A stretch of DNA of 23,110 nucleotides from Nymphaea colorata (lineage: Eukaryota > Streptophyta > Magnoliopsida > Nymphaeales > Nymphaeaceae). The stretch is from assembly GCF_008831285.2 (NCBI RefSeq), contig NW_022204578.1, positions 1 to 23,110 of the forward strand, read 5' to 3'. Of this stretch, positions 10,028 through 22,384 are shown piece after piece; the stretch's first letter is position 1; each line of letters opens with the position of its first letter. The notes under the pieces were generated by a model, which made no database searches, was not told where the DNA came from, and saw only the letters and a program-made list of their open reading frames with translations. A program made the translations under genes and the position numbers.

Positions 10028-11453
10028 ACAAACTTGTGAGTTTTAATTATTTAAATCATTGATCATGGATGTAATAACATGTGAAACACGTTAGATTAAC
10101 TATAAGACACCAAATCAATCACTCGAATTACCTTCACTTTCATACAAACTTGTGATTTCAGTTCACTTAATCAAGCAACATGGATGTAACAATAAGTTAA
10201 GCACATTCAATTAAGTATGTGTGATCATTTGAATCACTTAAATCGCACTTGTATTGATACGAACTTGTAATTTCAATCCTTTAGATCGTGCACTATAGTC
10301 GTACCAATACGAGTCAGATTTAAGTGATTCATATGATCACGCATACTTTATTGAATGTACTTGAGTTATTGTTATATCCATGTTAAATGATTTAGTAGAT
10401 TGAAATCACAGGCTTGCATGAAAATGAATGAGATTTGAGTGATTCATTTGGTGCCCTATTGCTAACCTAATTCACTTGTTAAGCACATTCAATTAAATTA
10501 CCAGTGAAACACATTAGGTTAACTATATGACACTAAATGAATCACTTGTTAAGGACATCCGTATTAAGAGTCATCATAAATGTAACAACTAGTGAAACAC
10601 AATAGGTAAACCATAAGACACCAAATGAATCACTCGAATCTCATTCATTTTCATACAAACTTGTGATTTCGATCTACTAAATCATTTAATATAGATGTAA
10701 CAACAAGTTAAACACATTCAATTAAGCATGTGATCATATGAATAATTTAAATCTCACTTGTATTGGTACGAACGCGTGATTTCAATCCTTTAGATCGTTC
10801 ACTATAGATGTAACAAAAAATTCAACTCATCGGACTAATTACACGCATTCAAAGTAATGCATAGATCCCATTTGTATCCATATGAACTTGCGATTTCAAT
10901 CATTTAAATCATTCATTATAGATGTAATAACAAGTGAAATACACTAGATTAACTGTAAGGGACCAATTTAATCACCTGACTCTCACTCATTTCCAAACGA
11001 ACTTCTTATTTCAAGCCACTAAGTCATTCTATACGTATGTAACAAATGGCTACGCGCACTCAATTAGATATATTGATCAAATATATGTAATGACAAGTGA
11101 AAATGAATCATTTAATCTCCCAATTAAATATATGTGATCAAATATATGTAATAACAAGTGAAACATATTAGGTTACCTACAAGACAGCAAATGAATCACT
11201 CAAATCTCATTCATTTCCATACAAACCTATGATTTCAATATACTAAATCATTTAATATAGACGTAACAACAAGTTAAGCACATTCAATTAAGTATGCGTG
11301 ATCAAATGAATCACTTAAATCTCACTCGTATTGAGACGAGTGATTTAGTGTGCGTATGGATACAAATGAATGAGATGTAACAACATGTTCAACTTATTGA
11401 ACAAACTACAAGGGATCAAACTAAACTAATCCATAGGTCTCCTTTATATCCAT
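10028..11453 (+). repeat. Amplified Y unit 3 of 8 (Y3.3, 1,426 bp)
   Basis: Identical to unit 2 by reading, except for a T at 10967 (accaattta) where the others have C. Confidence 0.92.
10306..10481 (-). repeat. Inverted A+B pair in Y3.3
   Basis: Lies 1,426 bp after the previous copy, and I see no difference from it. Confidence 0.87.
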
Positions 11454-12879
11454 ACAAACTTGTGAGTTTTAATTATTTAAATCATTGATCATGGATGTAA
11501 TAACATGTGAAACACGTTAGATTAACTATAAGACACCAAATCAATCACTCGAATTACCTTCACTTTCATACAAACTTGTGATTTCAGTTCACTTAATCAA
11601 GCAACATGGATGTAACAATAAGTTAAGCACATTCAATTAAGTATGTGTGATCATTTGAATCACTTAAATCGCACTTGTATTGATACGAACTTGTAATTTC
11701 AATCCTTTAGATCGTGCACTATAGTCGTACCAATACGAGTCAGATTTAAGTGATTCATATGATCACGCATACTTTATTGAATGTACTTGAGTTATTGTTA
11801 TATCCATGTTAAATGATTTAGTAGATTGAAATCACAGGCTTGCATGAAAATGAATGAGATTTGAGTGATTCATTTGGTGCCCTATTGCTAACCTAATTCA
11901 CTTGTTAAGCACATTCAATTAAATTACCAGTGAAACACATTAGGTTAACTATATGACACTAAATGAATCACTTGTTAAGGACATCCGTATTAAGAGTCAT
12001 CATAAATGTAACAACTAGTGAAACACAATAGGTAAACCATAAGACACCAAATGAATCACTCGAATCTCATTCATTTTCATACAAACTTGTGATTTCGATC
12101 TACTAAATCATTTAATATAGATGTAACAACAAGTTAAACACATTCAATTAAGCATGTGATCATATGAATAATTTAAATCTCACTTGTATTGGTACGAACG
12201 CGTGATTTCAATCCTTTAGATCGTTCACTATAGATGTAACAAAAAATTCAACTCATCGGACTAATTACACGCATTCAAAGTAATGCATAGATCCCATTTG
12301 TATCCATATGAACTTGCGATTTCAATCATTTAAATCATTCATTATAGATGTAATAACAAGTGAAATACACTAGATTAACTGTAAGGGACCAACTTAATCA
12401 CCTGACTCTCACTCATTTCCAAACGAACTTCTTATTTCAAGCCACTAAGTCATTCTATACGTATGTAACAAATGGCTACGCGCACTCAATTAGATATATT
12501 GATCAAATATATGTAATGACAAGTGAAAATGAATCATTTAATCTCCCAATTAAATATATGTGATCAAATATATGTAATAACAAGTGAAACATATTAGGTT
12601 ACCTACAAGACAGCAAATGAATCACTCAAATCTCATTCATTTCCATACAAACCTATGATTTCAATATACTAAATCATTTAATATAGACGTAACAACAAGT
12701 TAAGCACATTCAATTAAGTATGCGTGATCAAATGAATCACTTAAATCTCACTCGTATTGAGACGAGTGATTTAGTGTGCGTATGGATACAAATGAATGAG
12801 ATGTAACAACATGTTCAACTTATTGAACAAACTACAAGGGATCAAACTAAACTAATCCATAGGTCTCCTTTATATCCAT
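11454..12879 (+). repeat. Amplified Y unit 4 of 8 (Y3.4, 1,426 bp)
   Basis: I found no difference from unit 2 when reading them side by side. Confidence 0.92.
11732..11907 (-). repeat. Inverted A+B pair in Y3.4
   Basis: Lies 1,426 bp after the previous copy, and I see no difference from it. Confidence 0.87.
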
Positions 12880-14305
12880 ACAAACTTGTGAGTTTTAATT
12901 ATTTAAATCATTGATCATGGATGTAATAACATGTGAAACACGTTAGATTAACTATAAGACACCAAATCAATCACTCGAATTACCTTCACTTTCATACAAA
13001 CTTGTGATTTCAGTTCACTTAATCAAGCAACATGGATGTAACAATAAGTTAAGCACATTCAATTAAGTATGTGTGATCATTTGAATCACTTAAATCGCAC
13101 TTGTATTGATACGAACTTGTAATTTCAATCCTTTAGATCGTGCACTATAGTCGTACCAATACGAGTCAGATTTAAGTGATTCATATGATCACGCATACTT
13201 TATTGAATGTACTTGAGTTATTGTTATATCCATGTTAAATGATTTAGTAGATTGAAATCACAGGCTTGCATGAAAATGAATGAGATTTGAGTGATTCATT
13301 TGGTGCCCTATTGCTAACCTAATTCACTTGTTAAGCACATTCAATTAAATTACCAGTGAAACACATTAGGTTAACTATATGACACTAAATGAATCACTTG
13401 TTAAGGACATCCGTATTAAGAGTCATCATAAATGTAACAACTAGTGAAACACAATAGGTAAACCATAAGACACCAAATGAATCACTCGAATCTCATTCAT
13501 TTTCATACAAACTTGTGATTTCGATCTACTAAATCATTTAATATAGATGTAACAACAAGTTAAACACATTCAATTAAGCATGTGATCATATGAATAATTT
13601 AAATCTCACTTGTATTGGTACGAACGCGTGATTTCAATCCTTTAGATCGTTCACTATAGATGTAACAAAAAATTCAACTCATCGGACTAATTACACGCAT
13701 TCAAAGTAATGCATAGATCCCATTTGTATCCATATGAACTTGCGATTTCAATCATTTAAATCATTCATTATAGATGTAATAACAAGTGAAATACACTAGA
13801 TTAACTGTAAGGGACCAACTTAATCACCTGACTCTCACTCATTTCCAAACGAACTTCTTATTTCAAGCCACTAAGTCATTCTATACGTATGTAACAAATG
13901 GCTACGCGCACTCAATTAGATATATTGATCAAATATATGTAATGACAAGTGAAAATGAATCATTTAATCTCCCAATTAAATATATGTGATCAAATATATG
14001 TAATAACAAGTGAAACATATTAGGTTACCTACAAGACAGCAAATGAATCACTCAAATCTCATTCATTTCCATACAAACCTATGATTTCAATATACTAAAT
14101 CATTTAATATAGACGTAACAACAAGTTAAGCACATTCAATTAAGTATGCGTGATCAAATGAATCACTTAAATCTCACTCGTATTGAGACGAGTGATTTAG
14201 TGTGCGTATGGATACAAATGAATGAGATGTAACAACATGTTCAACTTATTGAACAAACTACAAGGGATCAAACTAAACTAATCCATAGGTCTCCTTTATA
14301 TCCAT
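12880..14305 (+). repeat. Amplified Y unit 5 of 8 (Y3.5, 1,426 bp)
   Basis: I found no difference from units 2 and 4 when reading them side by side. Confidence 0.92.
13158..13333 (-). repeat. Inverted A+B pair in Y3.5
   Basis: Lies 1,426 bp after the previous copy, and I see no difference from it. Confidence 0.87.
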
Positions 14306-15731
14306 ACAAACTTGTGAGTTTTAATTATTTAAATCATTGATCATGGATGTAATAACATGTGAAACACGTTAGATTAACTATAAGACACCAAATCAATCAC
14401 TCGAATTACCTTCACTTTCATACAAACTTGTGATTTCAGTTCACTTAATCAAGCAACATGGATGTAACAATAAGTTAAGCACATTCAATTAAGTATGTGT
14501 GATCATTTGAATCACTTAAATCGCACTTGTATTGATACGAACTTGTAATTTCAATCCTTTAGATCGTGCACTATAGTCGTACCAATACGAGTCAGATTTA
14601 AGTGATTCATATGATCACGCATACTTTATTGAATGTACTTGAGTTATTGTTATATCCATGTTAAATGATTTAGTAGATTGAAATCACAGGCTTGCATGAA
14701 AATGAATGAGATTTGAGTGATTCATTTGGTGCCCTATTGCTAACCTAATTCACTTGTTAAGCACATTCAATTAAATTACCAGTGAAACACATTAGGTTAA
14801 CTATATGACACTAAATGAATCACTTGTTAAGGACATCCGTATTAAGAGTCATCATAAATGTAACAACTAGTGAAACACAATAGGTAAACCATAAGACACC
14901 AAATGAATCACTCGAATCTCATTCATTTTCATACAAACTTGTGATTTCGATCTACTAAATCATTTAATATAGATGTAACAACAAGTTAAACACATTCAAT
15001 TAAGCATGTGATCATATGAATAATTTAAATCTCACTTGTATTGGTACGAACGCGTGATTTCAATCCTTTAGATCGTTCACTATAGATGTAACAAAAAATT
15101 CAACTCATCGGACTAATTACACGCATTCAAAGTAATGCATAGATCCCATTTGTATCCATATGAACTTGCGATTTCAATCATTTAAATCATTCATTATAGA
15201 TGTAATAACAAGTGAAATACACTAGATTAACTGTAAGGGACCAACTTAATCACCTGACTCTCACTCATTTCCAAACGAACTTCTTATTTCAAGCCACTAA
15301 GTCATTCTATACGTATGTAACAAATGGCTACGCACACTCAATTAGATATATTGATCAAATATATGTAATGACAAGTGAAAATGAATCATTTAATCTCCCA
15401 ATTAAATATATGTGATCAAATATATGTAATAACAAGTGAAACATATTAGGTTACCTACAAGACAGCAAATGAATCACTCAAATCTCATTCATTTCCATAC
15501 AAACCTATGATTTCAATATACTAAATCATTTAATATAGACGTAACAACAAGTTAAGCACATTCAATTAAGTATGCGTGATCAAATGAATCACTTAAATCT
15601 CACTCGTATTGAGACGAGTGATTTAGTGTGCGTATGGATACAAATGAATGAGATGTAACAACATGTTCAACTTATTGAACAAACTACAAGGGATCAAACT
15701 AAACTAATCCATAGGTCTCCTTTATATCCAT
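14306..15731 (+). repeat. Amplified Y unit 6 of 8 (Y3.6, 1,426 bp)
   Basis: As unit 2 except for an A at 15334 (gctacgcacac), where units 2-5 and 7 have G. That base is the older state, also seen in Y1, Y2, Y3.1 and Y3.8. Confidence 0.92.
14584..14759 (-). repeat. Inverted A+B pair in Y3.6
   Basis: Lies 1,426 bp after the previous copy, and I see no difference from it. Confidence 0.87.
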
Positions 15732-17156
15732 ACAAACTTGTGAGTTTTAATTATTTAAATCATTGATCATGGATGTAATAACATGTGAAACACGTTAGAT
15801 TAACTATAAGACACCAAATCAATCACTCGAATTACCTTCACTTTCATACAAACTTGTGATTTCAGTTCACTTAATCAAGCAACATGGATGTAACAATAAG
15901 TTAAGCACATTCAATTAAGTATGTGTGATCATTTGAATCACTTAAATCGCACTTGTATTGATACGAACTTGTAATTTCAATCCTTTAGATCGTGCACTAT
16001 AGTCGTACCAATACGAGTCAGATTTAAGTGATTCATATGATCACGCATACTTTATTGAATGTACTTGAGTTATTGTTATATCCATGTTAAATGATTTAGT
16101 AGATTGAAATCACAGGCTTGCATGAAAATGAATGAGATTTGAGTGATTCATTTGGTGCCCTATTGCTAACCTAATTCACTTGTTAAGCACATTCAATTAA
16201 ATTACCAGTGAAACACATTAGGTTAACTATATGACACTAAATGAATCACTTGTTAAGGACATCCGTATTAAGAGTCATCATAAATGTAACAACTAGTGAA
16301 ACACAATAGGTAAACCATAAGACACCAAATGAATCACTCGAATCTCATTCATTTTCATACAAACTTGTGATTTCGATCTACTAAATCATTTAATATAGAT
16401 GTAACAACAAGTTAAACACATTCAATTAAGCATGTGATCATATGAATAATTTAAATCTCACTTGTATTGGTACGAACGCGTGATTTCAATCCTTTAGATC
16501 GTTCACTATAGATGTAACAAAAAATTCAACTCATCGGACTAATTACACGCATTCAAAGTAATGCATAGATCCCATTTGTATCCATATGAACTTGCGATTT
16601 CAATCATTTAAATCATTCATTATAGATGTAATAACAAGTGAAATACACTAGATTAACTGTAAGGGACCAACTTAATCACCTGACTCTCATCATTTCCAAA
16701 CGAACTTCTTATTTCAAGCCACTAAGTCATTCTATACGTATGTAACAAATGGCTACGCGCACTCAATTAGATATATTGATCAAATATATGTAATGACAAG
16801 TGAAAATGAATCATTTAATCTCCCAATTAAATATATGTGATCAAATATATGTAATAACAAGTGAAACATATTAGGTTACCTACAAGACAGCAAATGAATC
16901 ACTCAAATCTCATTCATTTCCATACAAACCTATGATTTCAATATACTAAATCATTTAATATAGACGTAACAACAAGTTAAGCACATTCAATTAAGTATGC
17001 GTGATCAAATGAATCACTTAAATCTCACTCGTATTGAGACGAGTGATTTAGTGTGCGTATGGATACAAATGAATGAGATGTAACAACATGTTCAACTTAT
17101 TGAACAAACTACAAGGGATCAAACTAAACTAATCCATAGGTCTCCTTTATATCCAT
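15732..17156 (+). repeat. Amplified Y unit 7 of 8 (Y3.7, 1,425 bp)
   Basis: As unit 2 except for one base lost near 16690 (ctctcatcattt for ctctcactcattt), which accounts for its 1,425 bp length. Confidence 0.92.
16010..16185 (-). repeat. Inverted A+B pair in Y3.7
   Basis: Lies 1,426 bp after the previous copy, and I see no difference from it. Confidence 0.87.
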
Positions 17157-18573
17157 ACAAACTTGTGAGTTTTAATTATTTAAATCATTGATCATGGATG
17201 TAATAACATGTGAAACACGTTAGATTAACTATAAGACACCAAATCAATCACTCGAATTACCTTCACTTTCATACAAACTTGTGATTTCAGTTCACTTAAT
17301 CAAGCAACATGGATGTAACAATAAGTTAAGCACATTCAATTAAGTATGTGTGATCATTTGAATCACTTAAATCGCACTTGTATTGATACGAACTTGTAAT
17401 TTCAATCCTTTAGATCGTGCACTATAGTCGTACCAATACGAGTCAGATTTAAGTGATTCATATGATCACGCATACTTTATTGAATGTACTTGAGTTATTG
17501 TTATATCCATGTTAAATGATTTAGTAGATTGAAATCACAGGCTTGCATGAAAATGAATGAGATTTGAGTGATTCATTTGGTGCCCTATTGCTAACCTAAT
17601 TCACTTGTTAAGCACATTCAATTAAATTACCAGTGAAACACATTAGGTTAACTATATGACACTAAATGAATCACTTGTTAAGGACATCCGTATTAAGAGT
17701 CATCATAAATGTAACAACTAGTGAAACACAATAGGTAAACCATAAGACACCAAATGAATCACTCGAATCTCATTCATTTTCATACAAACTTGTGATTTCG
17801 ATCTACTAAATCATTTAATATAGATGTAACAACAAGTTAAACACATTCAATTAAGCATGTGATCATATGAATCATTTAAATCTCACTTGTATTGGTACGA
17901 ACGCGTGATTTCAATCCTTTAGATCGTTCACTATAGATGTAACAAAAAATTCAACTCATCGGACTAATTACACGCATTCAAAGTAATGCATAGATCCCAT
18001 TTGTATCCATATGAACTTGCGATTTCAATCATTTAAATCATTCATTATAGATGTAATAACAAGTGAAATACACTAGATTAACTGTAAGGGACCAACTTAA
18101 TCACCTGACTCTCACTCATTTCCAAACGAACTTCTTATTTCAAGCCACTAAGTCATTCTATACGTATGTAACAAATGGCTACGCACACTCAATTAGATAT
18201 ATTGATCAAATATATGTAATGACAAGTGAAAATGAATCATTTAATCTCTCAATTAAATATATGTGATCAAATATATGTAATAACAAGTGAAACATATTAG
18301 GTTACCTACAAGACACCAAATGAATCACTCAAATCTAATTCATTTCCATACAAACCTATGATTTCAATATACTAAATCATTTAATATAGACATAACAACA
18401 AATTAAGCACATTCAATTAAGTATGCTGATCAAATGGATCACTAATCTATCGATAGACGAGTGATTTATGTGCGTATGGATACAAATGAATGAGATGTAA
18501 CAACATGTTCAACTTATTGAACAAACTACAAGGGATCAAACTAAACTAATCCATAGGTCTCCTTTACATCCAT
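17157..18573 (+). repeat. Amplified Y unit 8 of 8 (Y3.8, 1,417 bp), right edge
   Basis: The left ~700 bp match units 2-7. From about 17870 (gaatcattta, not gaataattta) the text returns to older Y variants (ctctcaattaaat, gacaccaaatg). Near 18424-18472 it is eroded by several small deletions (gtatgctgatc, ctaatctatcgatagacgag). It joins Z3 by the normal Y-Z joint (cctttacatcc). Confidence 0.9.
17435..17610 (-). repeat. Inverted A+B pair in Y3.8
   Basis: Lies 1,425 bp after the previous copy (unit 7 lost one base). It still belongs to the homogenised part of unit 8. Confidence 0.87.
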
Positions 18574-19350
18574 ATAAACTTGTGAGTTTTTATCGTTTAA
18601 ATTGTTGATCATAGATGTCATAACGAGTGAAACACATTAGGTTAATTATAAGACATCAAATGAATCACTCAAATCTCATTTATTTTCACACAAACTTGTG
18701 ATTTGAATTCACTTAATTTTATCAATATGGATGATCATTTGAATCACTTAAATCGCACTTGTATTGATACGAACTTGTGATTTCAATCCTTTAGATCGTG
18801 CACTATAGTTGTAACAATAAATTCAACTCATCGGACTAACTACACGCGTTTGTATCCACATGAACTTGTGATTTCAATCATTTAAATCATTCCAAACGAA
18901 CTGCTAGTATCAAAGCCACTAGGTCATTCTATACGTAAGTAAGAAATGGTCACCCACATTCAATTAAATACAAGTGATCAATTATATGTAATAACAAGTG
19001 AAAATGAGTCACTTAATCTCTCAATTAAATATAAGTGATCAAATATATGTAATAACAAGTGAAACACATTAGGTTACTTACAAGGCACCAAATGAATCAC
19101 TTCAATATCAATCATTTTCATACAAACCTATGATTTTAATCTACTAAATCATTTAATATAGACGTAACAACAAATTAAGCACATTCAATTACGTATGTGT
19201 GATAAAATGAATCACTTAAATCCCACTCGTATTGATACGAACTTGTGATTTCAATTCCTTACATCGATCACCATAGAAGTAAGAACTAGTTCAACTTATT
19301 GAACTAACTATAGGGGATCAAACTAATGCATAGGTCTCCTTTATATCCAT
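18574..19350 (+). repeat. Block Z3 (777 bp)
   Basis: Z order, with a ~37 bp deletion near 18731. The text runs caatatggatg directly into atcatttgaatcac, removing the part with gtaacaacaagttaagcac. The B remnant before the AB fusion differs from that of Z1 (catttaaatcattccaaacg near 18879). Confidence 0.85.
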
Positions 19351-20228
19351 ACAAACTTGTAAGTTTTAATCATTTAAATCATTGATCAAAGATGTAATAA
19401 CAAGTGCAACACAATAGGTTAACTACAAGACACCAAATGAATCACTCGAATCTCATTCATTTTCGCACAAACTTGTGATTTCAATCTACTAAATCATTTA
19501 TTATAGACGTAACAACAAGTTAAACACATTCAATTAAGTATGCATGATTATATGAATCACTTAAATCTCACTTGTATTCATACGAACATGGGATTTCAAT
19601 CCTTTAGAACGTTCCCTATAGATGTAACAACAAATTCAACTCATCGGACCAACTACACGTGTACAAATATAGTGACTTCAACCATTTGTATCCATATAAA
19701 CTTGTGATTTCAACCATTTAAATCATTCATTATAGATGTAATAACAAGTGAAATACATTAGATTAACTATAAGGGACCAATATAGTGACTTGACACTCAT
19801 TCATTTCCAAACGGACTTCTTTTTTCAAGTAACTAAGTCATTCTATACGTATGTAACAATTGGTTACTCAAATGTATGTAAGAACAAGTAAAAATTTATC
19901 ACATAATCTCTCGATTAAACATAAGTGATCAAATGTATGTAATAACAAGTGAAACACATTAAGTTACCAGTAAGACACCAAATGAATCACTCGAATCTCA
20001 TTCATTTTCATATAAACCTATGATTTGAATTTACTAAATCATTTAATATAAACGTAACAACAAGTTAAGTACATTCAATTAAATATGCGTGATCAATCGA
20101 ATCACTTAAATCCCACTCGTATTGATGTGAACTTATGCATTTATCACTATAGATGTAACAACATGTTTAACTTATCGTACCAATACGAGAAAGGATCAAA
20201 CTAATGCATAGGTCTTCTTTATATCCAT
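19351..20228 (+). repeat. Block X4 (878 bp)
   Basis: X order. A ~20 bp loss near 19864 removes gcacattcaattaaatataag from the AB fusion. The final C reads cttatcgtaccaatacgag at 20172-20190, where X1-X3 have cttatcgtacaaactag. That altered text matches the start of the inverted block in Y. Confidence 0.83.
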
Positions 20229-21604
20229 ACAAACTTGTGAGTTTTAATTATTTAAATCATTGATCATGGATGTAATAACATGTGAAACACGTTAGATTAA
20301 CTATAAGACACCAAATCAATCACTCGAATTACATTCACTTTCATACAAACTTGTGATTTCAGTTCACTTAATCAAGTAACATGGATGTAACAATAAGTTA
20401 AGCACATTCAATTAAGTATGTGTGATCATTTGAATCACTTAAATCACACTTGTATTGATACGAACTTGTAATTTCAATCCTTTAGATCGTGCACTATAGT
20501 CGTACCAATACGAGTCAGATTTAAGTGATTCATATGATAACGCATACTTTATGGAATGTACTTGACTTATTGTTATATCCATGTTAAATGATTTAGTAGA
20601 TTGAAATCACAGGCTTGTATTCACTTGTTAAGCACATTCAATTAAATTACAAGTGAAAAACATTAGGTTAACTATATGACACTAAATGAATCACTAGTTA
20701 AGGACATCCGTATTAAGAGTCATTATAAATGTAACAACTAGTCAAACACATTAGGTAAACCATAAGACACCAAATGAATCACTCGAATCTCATTCATTTT
20801 CATACAAACTTGTGATTTCGATCTACTAAATCATTTAATATAGATATAACAACAAGTTAAACACATTCAATTAAGCATGCATGATCATATGAATCATTTA
20901 AATCTCCCTTGTATTGGTACGAACGCGTGATTTCAATCCTTTAGATCGTTCACTATAGATGTAACAACAAATTCAACTCATCGGACTAATTACACGCATT
21001 CAAAGTAATGCATAGATCCCATTTGTATCCATATGAACTTGCGATTTCAATCATTTAAATCATTCATTATAGATGTAATAACAAGTGAAATACACTAGAT
21101 TAACTGTAAAAGACCAACTTAATGACCTGACTCTCATTCTTTTCCAAACGAACTTCTTATTTCAAGCCACTAAGTCATTCTATACGTATGTAACAAATGG
21201 CTACGCACACTCAATTAAATATATTAATCAAATATATGTAATAACAAGTGAAAATGAATCATTTAATCTCTCAATTAAATATATGTGATCAAATATATGT
21301 AATAACAAGTGAAACATATTAGGTTACCTACAAGACACCAAATGAATCACTCAAATCTCATTCATTTCCATACAAACCTATGATTTCAATATACTAAATC
21401 ATTTAATATAGACGTAACAACAAGTTAAGCACTTTAAATTAAGTATGCGTGATCAAATGAATCACTTAAATCTCACTCGTATTGAGACGAGTGATTTAGT
21501 GTGCGTATGGATACAAATGAATGAGATGTAACAACATGTTCAAGTTATTGAACAAACTACAAGGGATCAAACTAAACTAATCCATAGGTCTCCTTTACAT
21601 CCAT
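20229..21604 (+). repeat. Block Y4 (1,376 bp), inverted B lost
   Basis: Y order, but the inverted block is cut from ~176 to 124 bp (20507-20630). It shares with the amplified units the variants caaatcaatcactcgaatta, cattcactttcatac and gtattaagagtcat. An ancestor like Y4 is therefore the best source in this window for the amplified family. It lacks later variants such as gaataattta. Confidence 0.85.
20507..20630 (-). repeat. Truncated inverted block in Y4 (inverted B deleted)
   Basis: The inverted A is present, but after aggcttg the text jumps to tattcacttgttaagc. About 52 bp are lost, covering the catgaaaatgaatgag to gctaaccta part seen in the other copies. The right-joint palindrome is destroyed and the main palindrome keeps only its inner A arms. 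Confidence 0.85.
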
Positions 21605-22384
21605 ATAAACTTGTGAGTTTTTATCGTTTAAATTGTCGATCATAGATGTCATAACGAGTGAAACACATTAGGTTAATTATAAGACATCAAATGAATCACT
21701 CAAATCTGATTTATTTTCACACAAACTTGTGATTTGAATTCACTTAATCTATCAATATGGATGTAACAACAAGTTAAGCACATTCAATTAAGTATGTGTG
21801 ATCATTTGAATCACTTAAATCGCACTTGTGATTTCAATCATTTAGATCGTGCAGTATAGTTGTAACAATAAATTCAACTCATCAGACTAACTACACGCGT
21901 TTGTATCCACATGAACTTGTGATTTCAATCATTTAAATCATTTATTATATATGTATTCCAAACGAACTTCCGGTATCAAAGCCACTAGGTCATTCTATAC
22001 GTGAGTAAGAAATGGTCACCCACATTCAATTAAATACAAGTGATGAATTATATGTAATAACAAGTGAAAATGAATCACTTAATCTCTCAATTAAATATAA
22101 GTGTGATCAAATATATGTAATAACAAGTGAAACACATTAGGTTACTTACAAGACACCAAATGAATCACTCCAATATCATTCATTTTCATACAAACCTATG
22201 ATTTTAATCTACTAAATCATTTAATATAGACGTAACAACAAGTTAAGCACATTCAATTACGTATGTGTGATACTAACTTGTGATTTCAATCCTTACATCG
22301 ATAACAATAGATGTAAGAACTAGTTCAACTTTTTGAACTAACTACAAGGGATCAAACTAATGCATAGGTCTCTTTTATATCCTT
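21605..22384 (+). repeat. Block Z4 (780 bp)
   Basis: Z order with deletions. About 16 bp are lost near 21828 (cgcacttgtgatttc, fusing the A end to the C box) and ~40 bp near 22270 (gtatgtgtgatactaactt), which removes the end of the A monomer. Confidence 0.83.

Larger units (their letters stand above)
6291..19350 (+). repeat. 3.1 kb higher-order repeat, copy 3, expanded to 13.06 kb (X3, eight Y, Z3)
   Basis: The distance between the acaaacttgtaag anchors at 6291 and 19351 is 13,060 bp, against 3,034-3,134 bp for the other copies. The excess is almost exactly seven extra Y blocks (7 x ~1,426 bp). Removing seven Y blocks leaves a normal X-Y-Z unit. The expansion is confined to Y; X3 and Z3 remain single. 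Confidence 0.93.
19351..22384 (+). repeat. 3.1 kb higher-order repeat, copy 4 (X4-Y4-Z4, 3,034 bp)
   Basis: Normal X-Y-Z order, about 100 bp shorter than copy 1 because of several deletions: near 19864 in X4, ~52 bp at the inverted block near 20617, ~16 bp near 21828 and about 40 bp near 22270. Its Y block shares diagnostic variants with the amplified Y blocks of copy 3, such as caaatcaatcactcgaatta and gtattaagagtcat. Confidence 0.9.

Noticed and set aside
428-21288. Nine 67-codon open frames (starts at 428, 1834, 9508, 10934, 12360, 13786, 15212, 18063 and 21085) with similar predicted proteins
   Set aside because: They lie at the same place (B monomer into AB fusion) and recur at the HOR period, so their likeness is repeat likeness. 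They start at GTG with no supporting signal. Sister copies are broken by single-base losses (near 8197 and 16690). The predicted product shows no recognisable domain. Treated as chance frames in satellite DNA.
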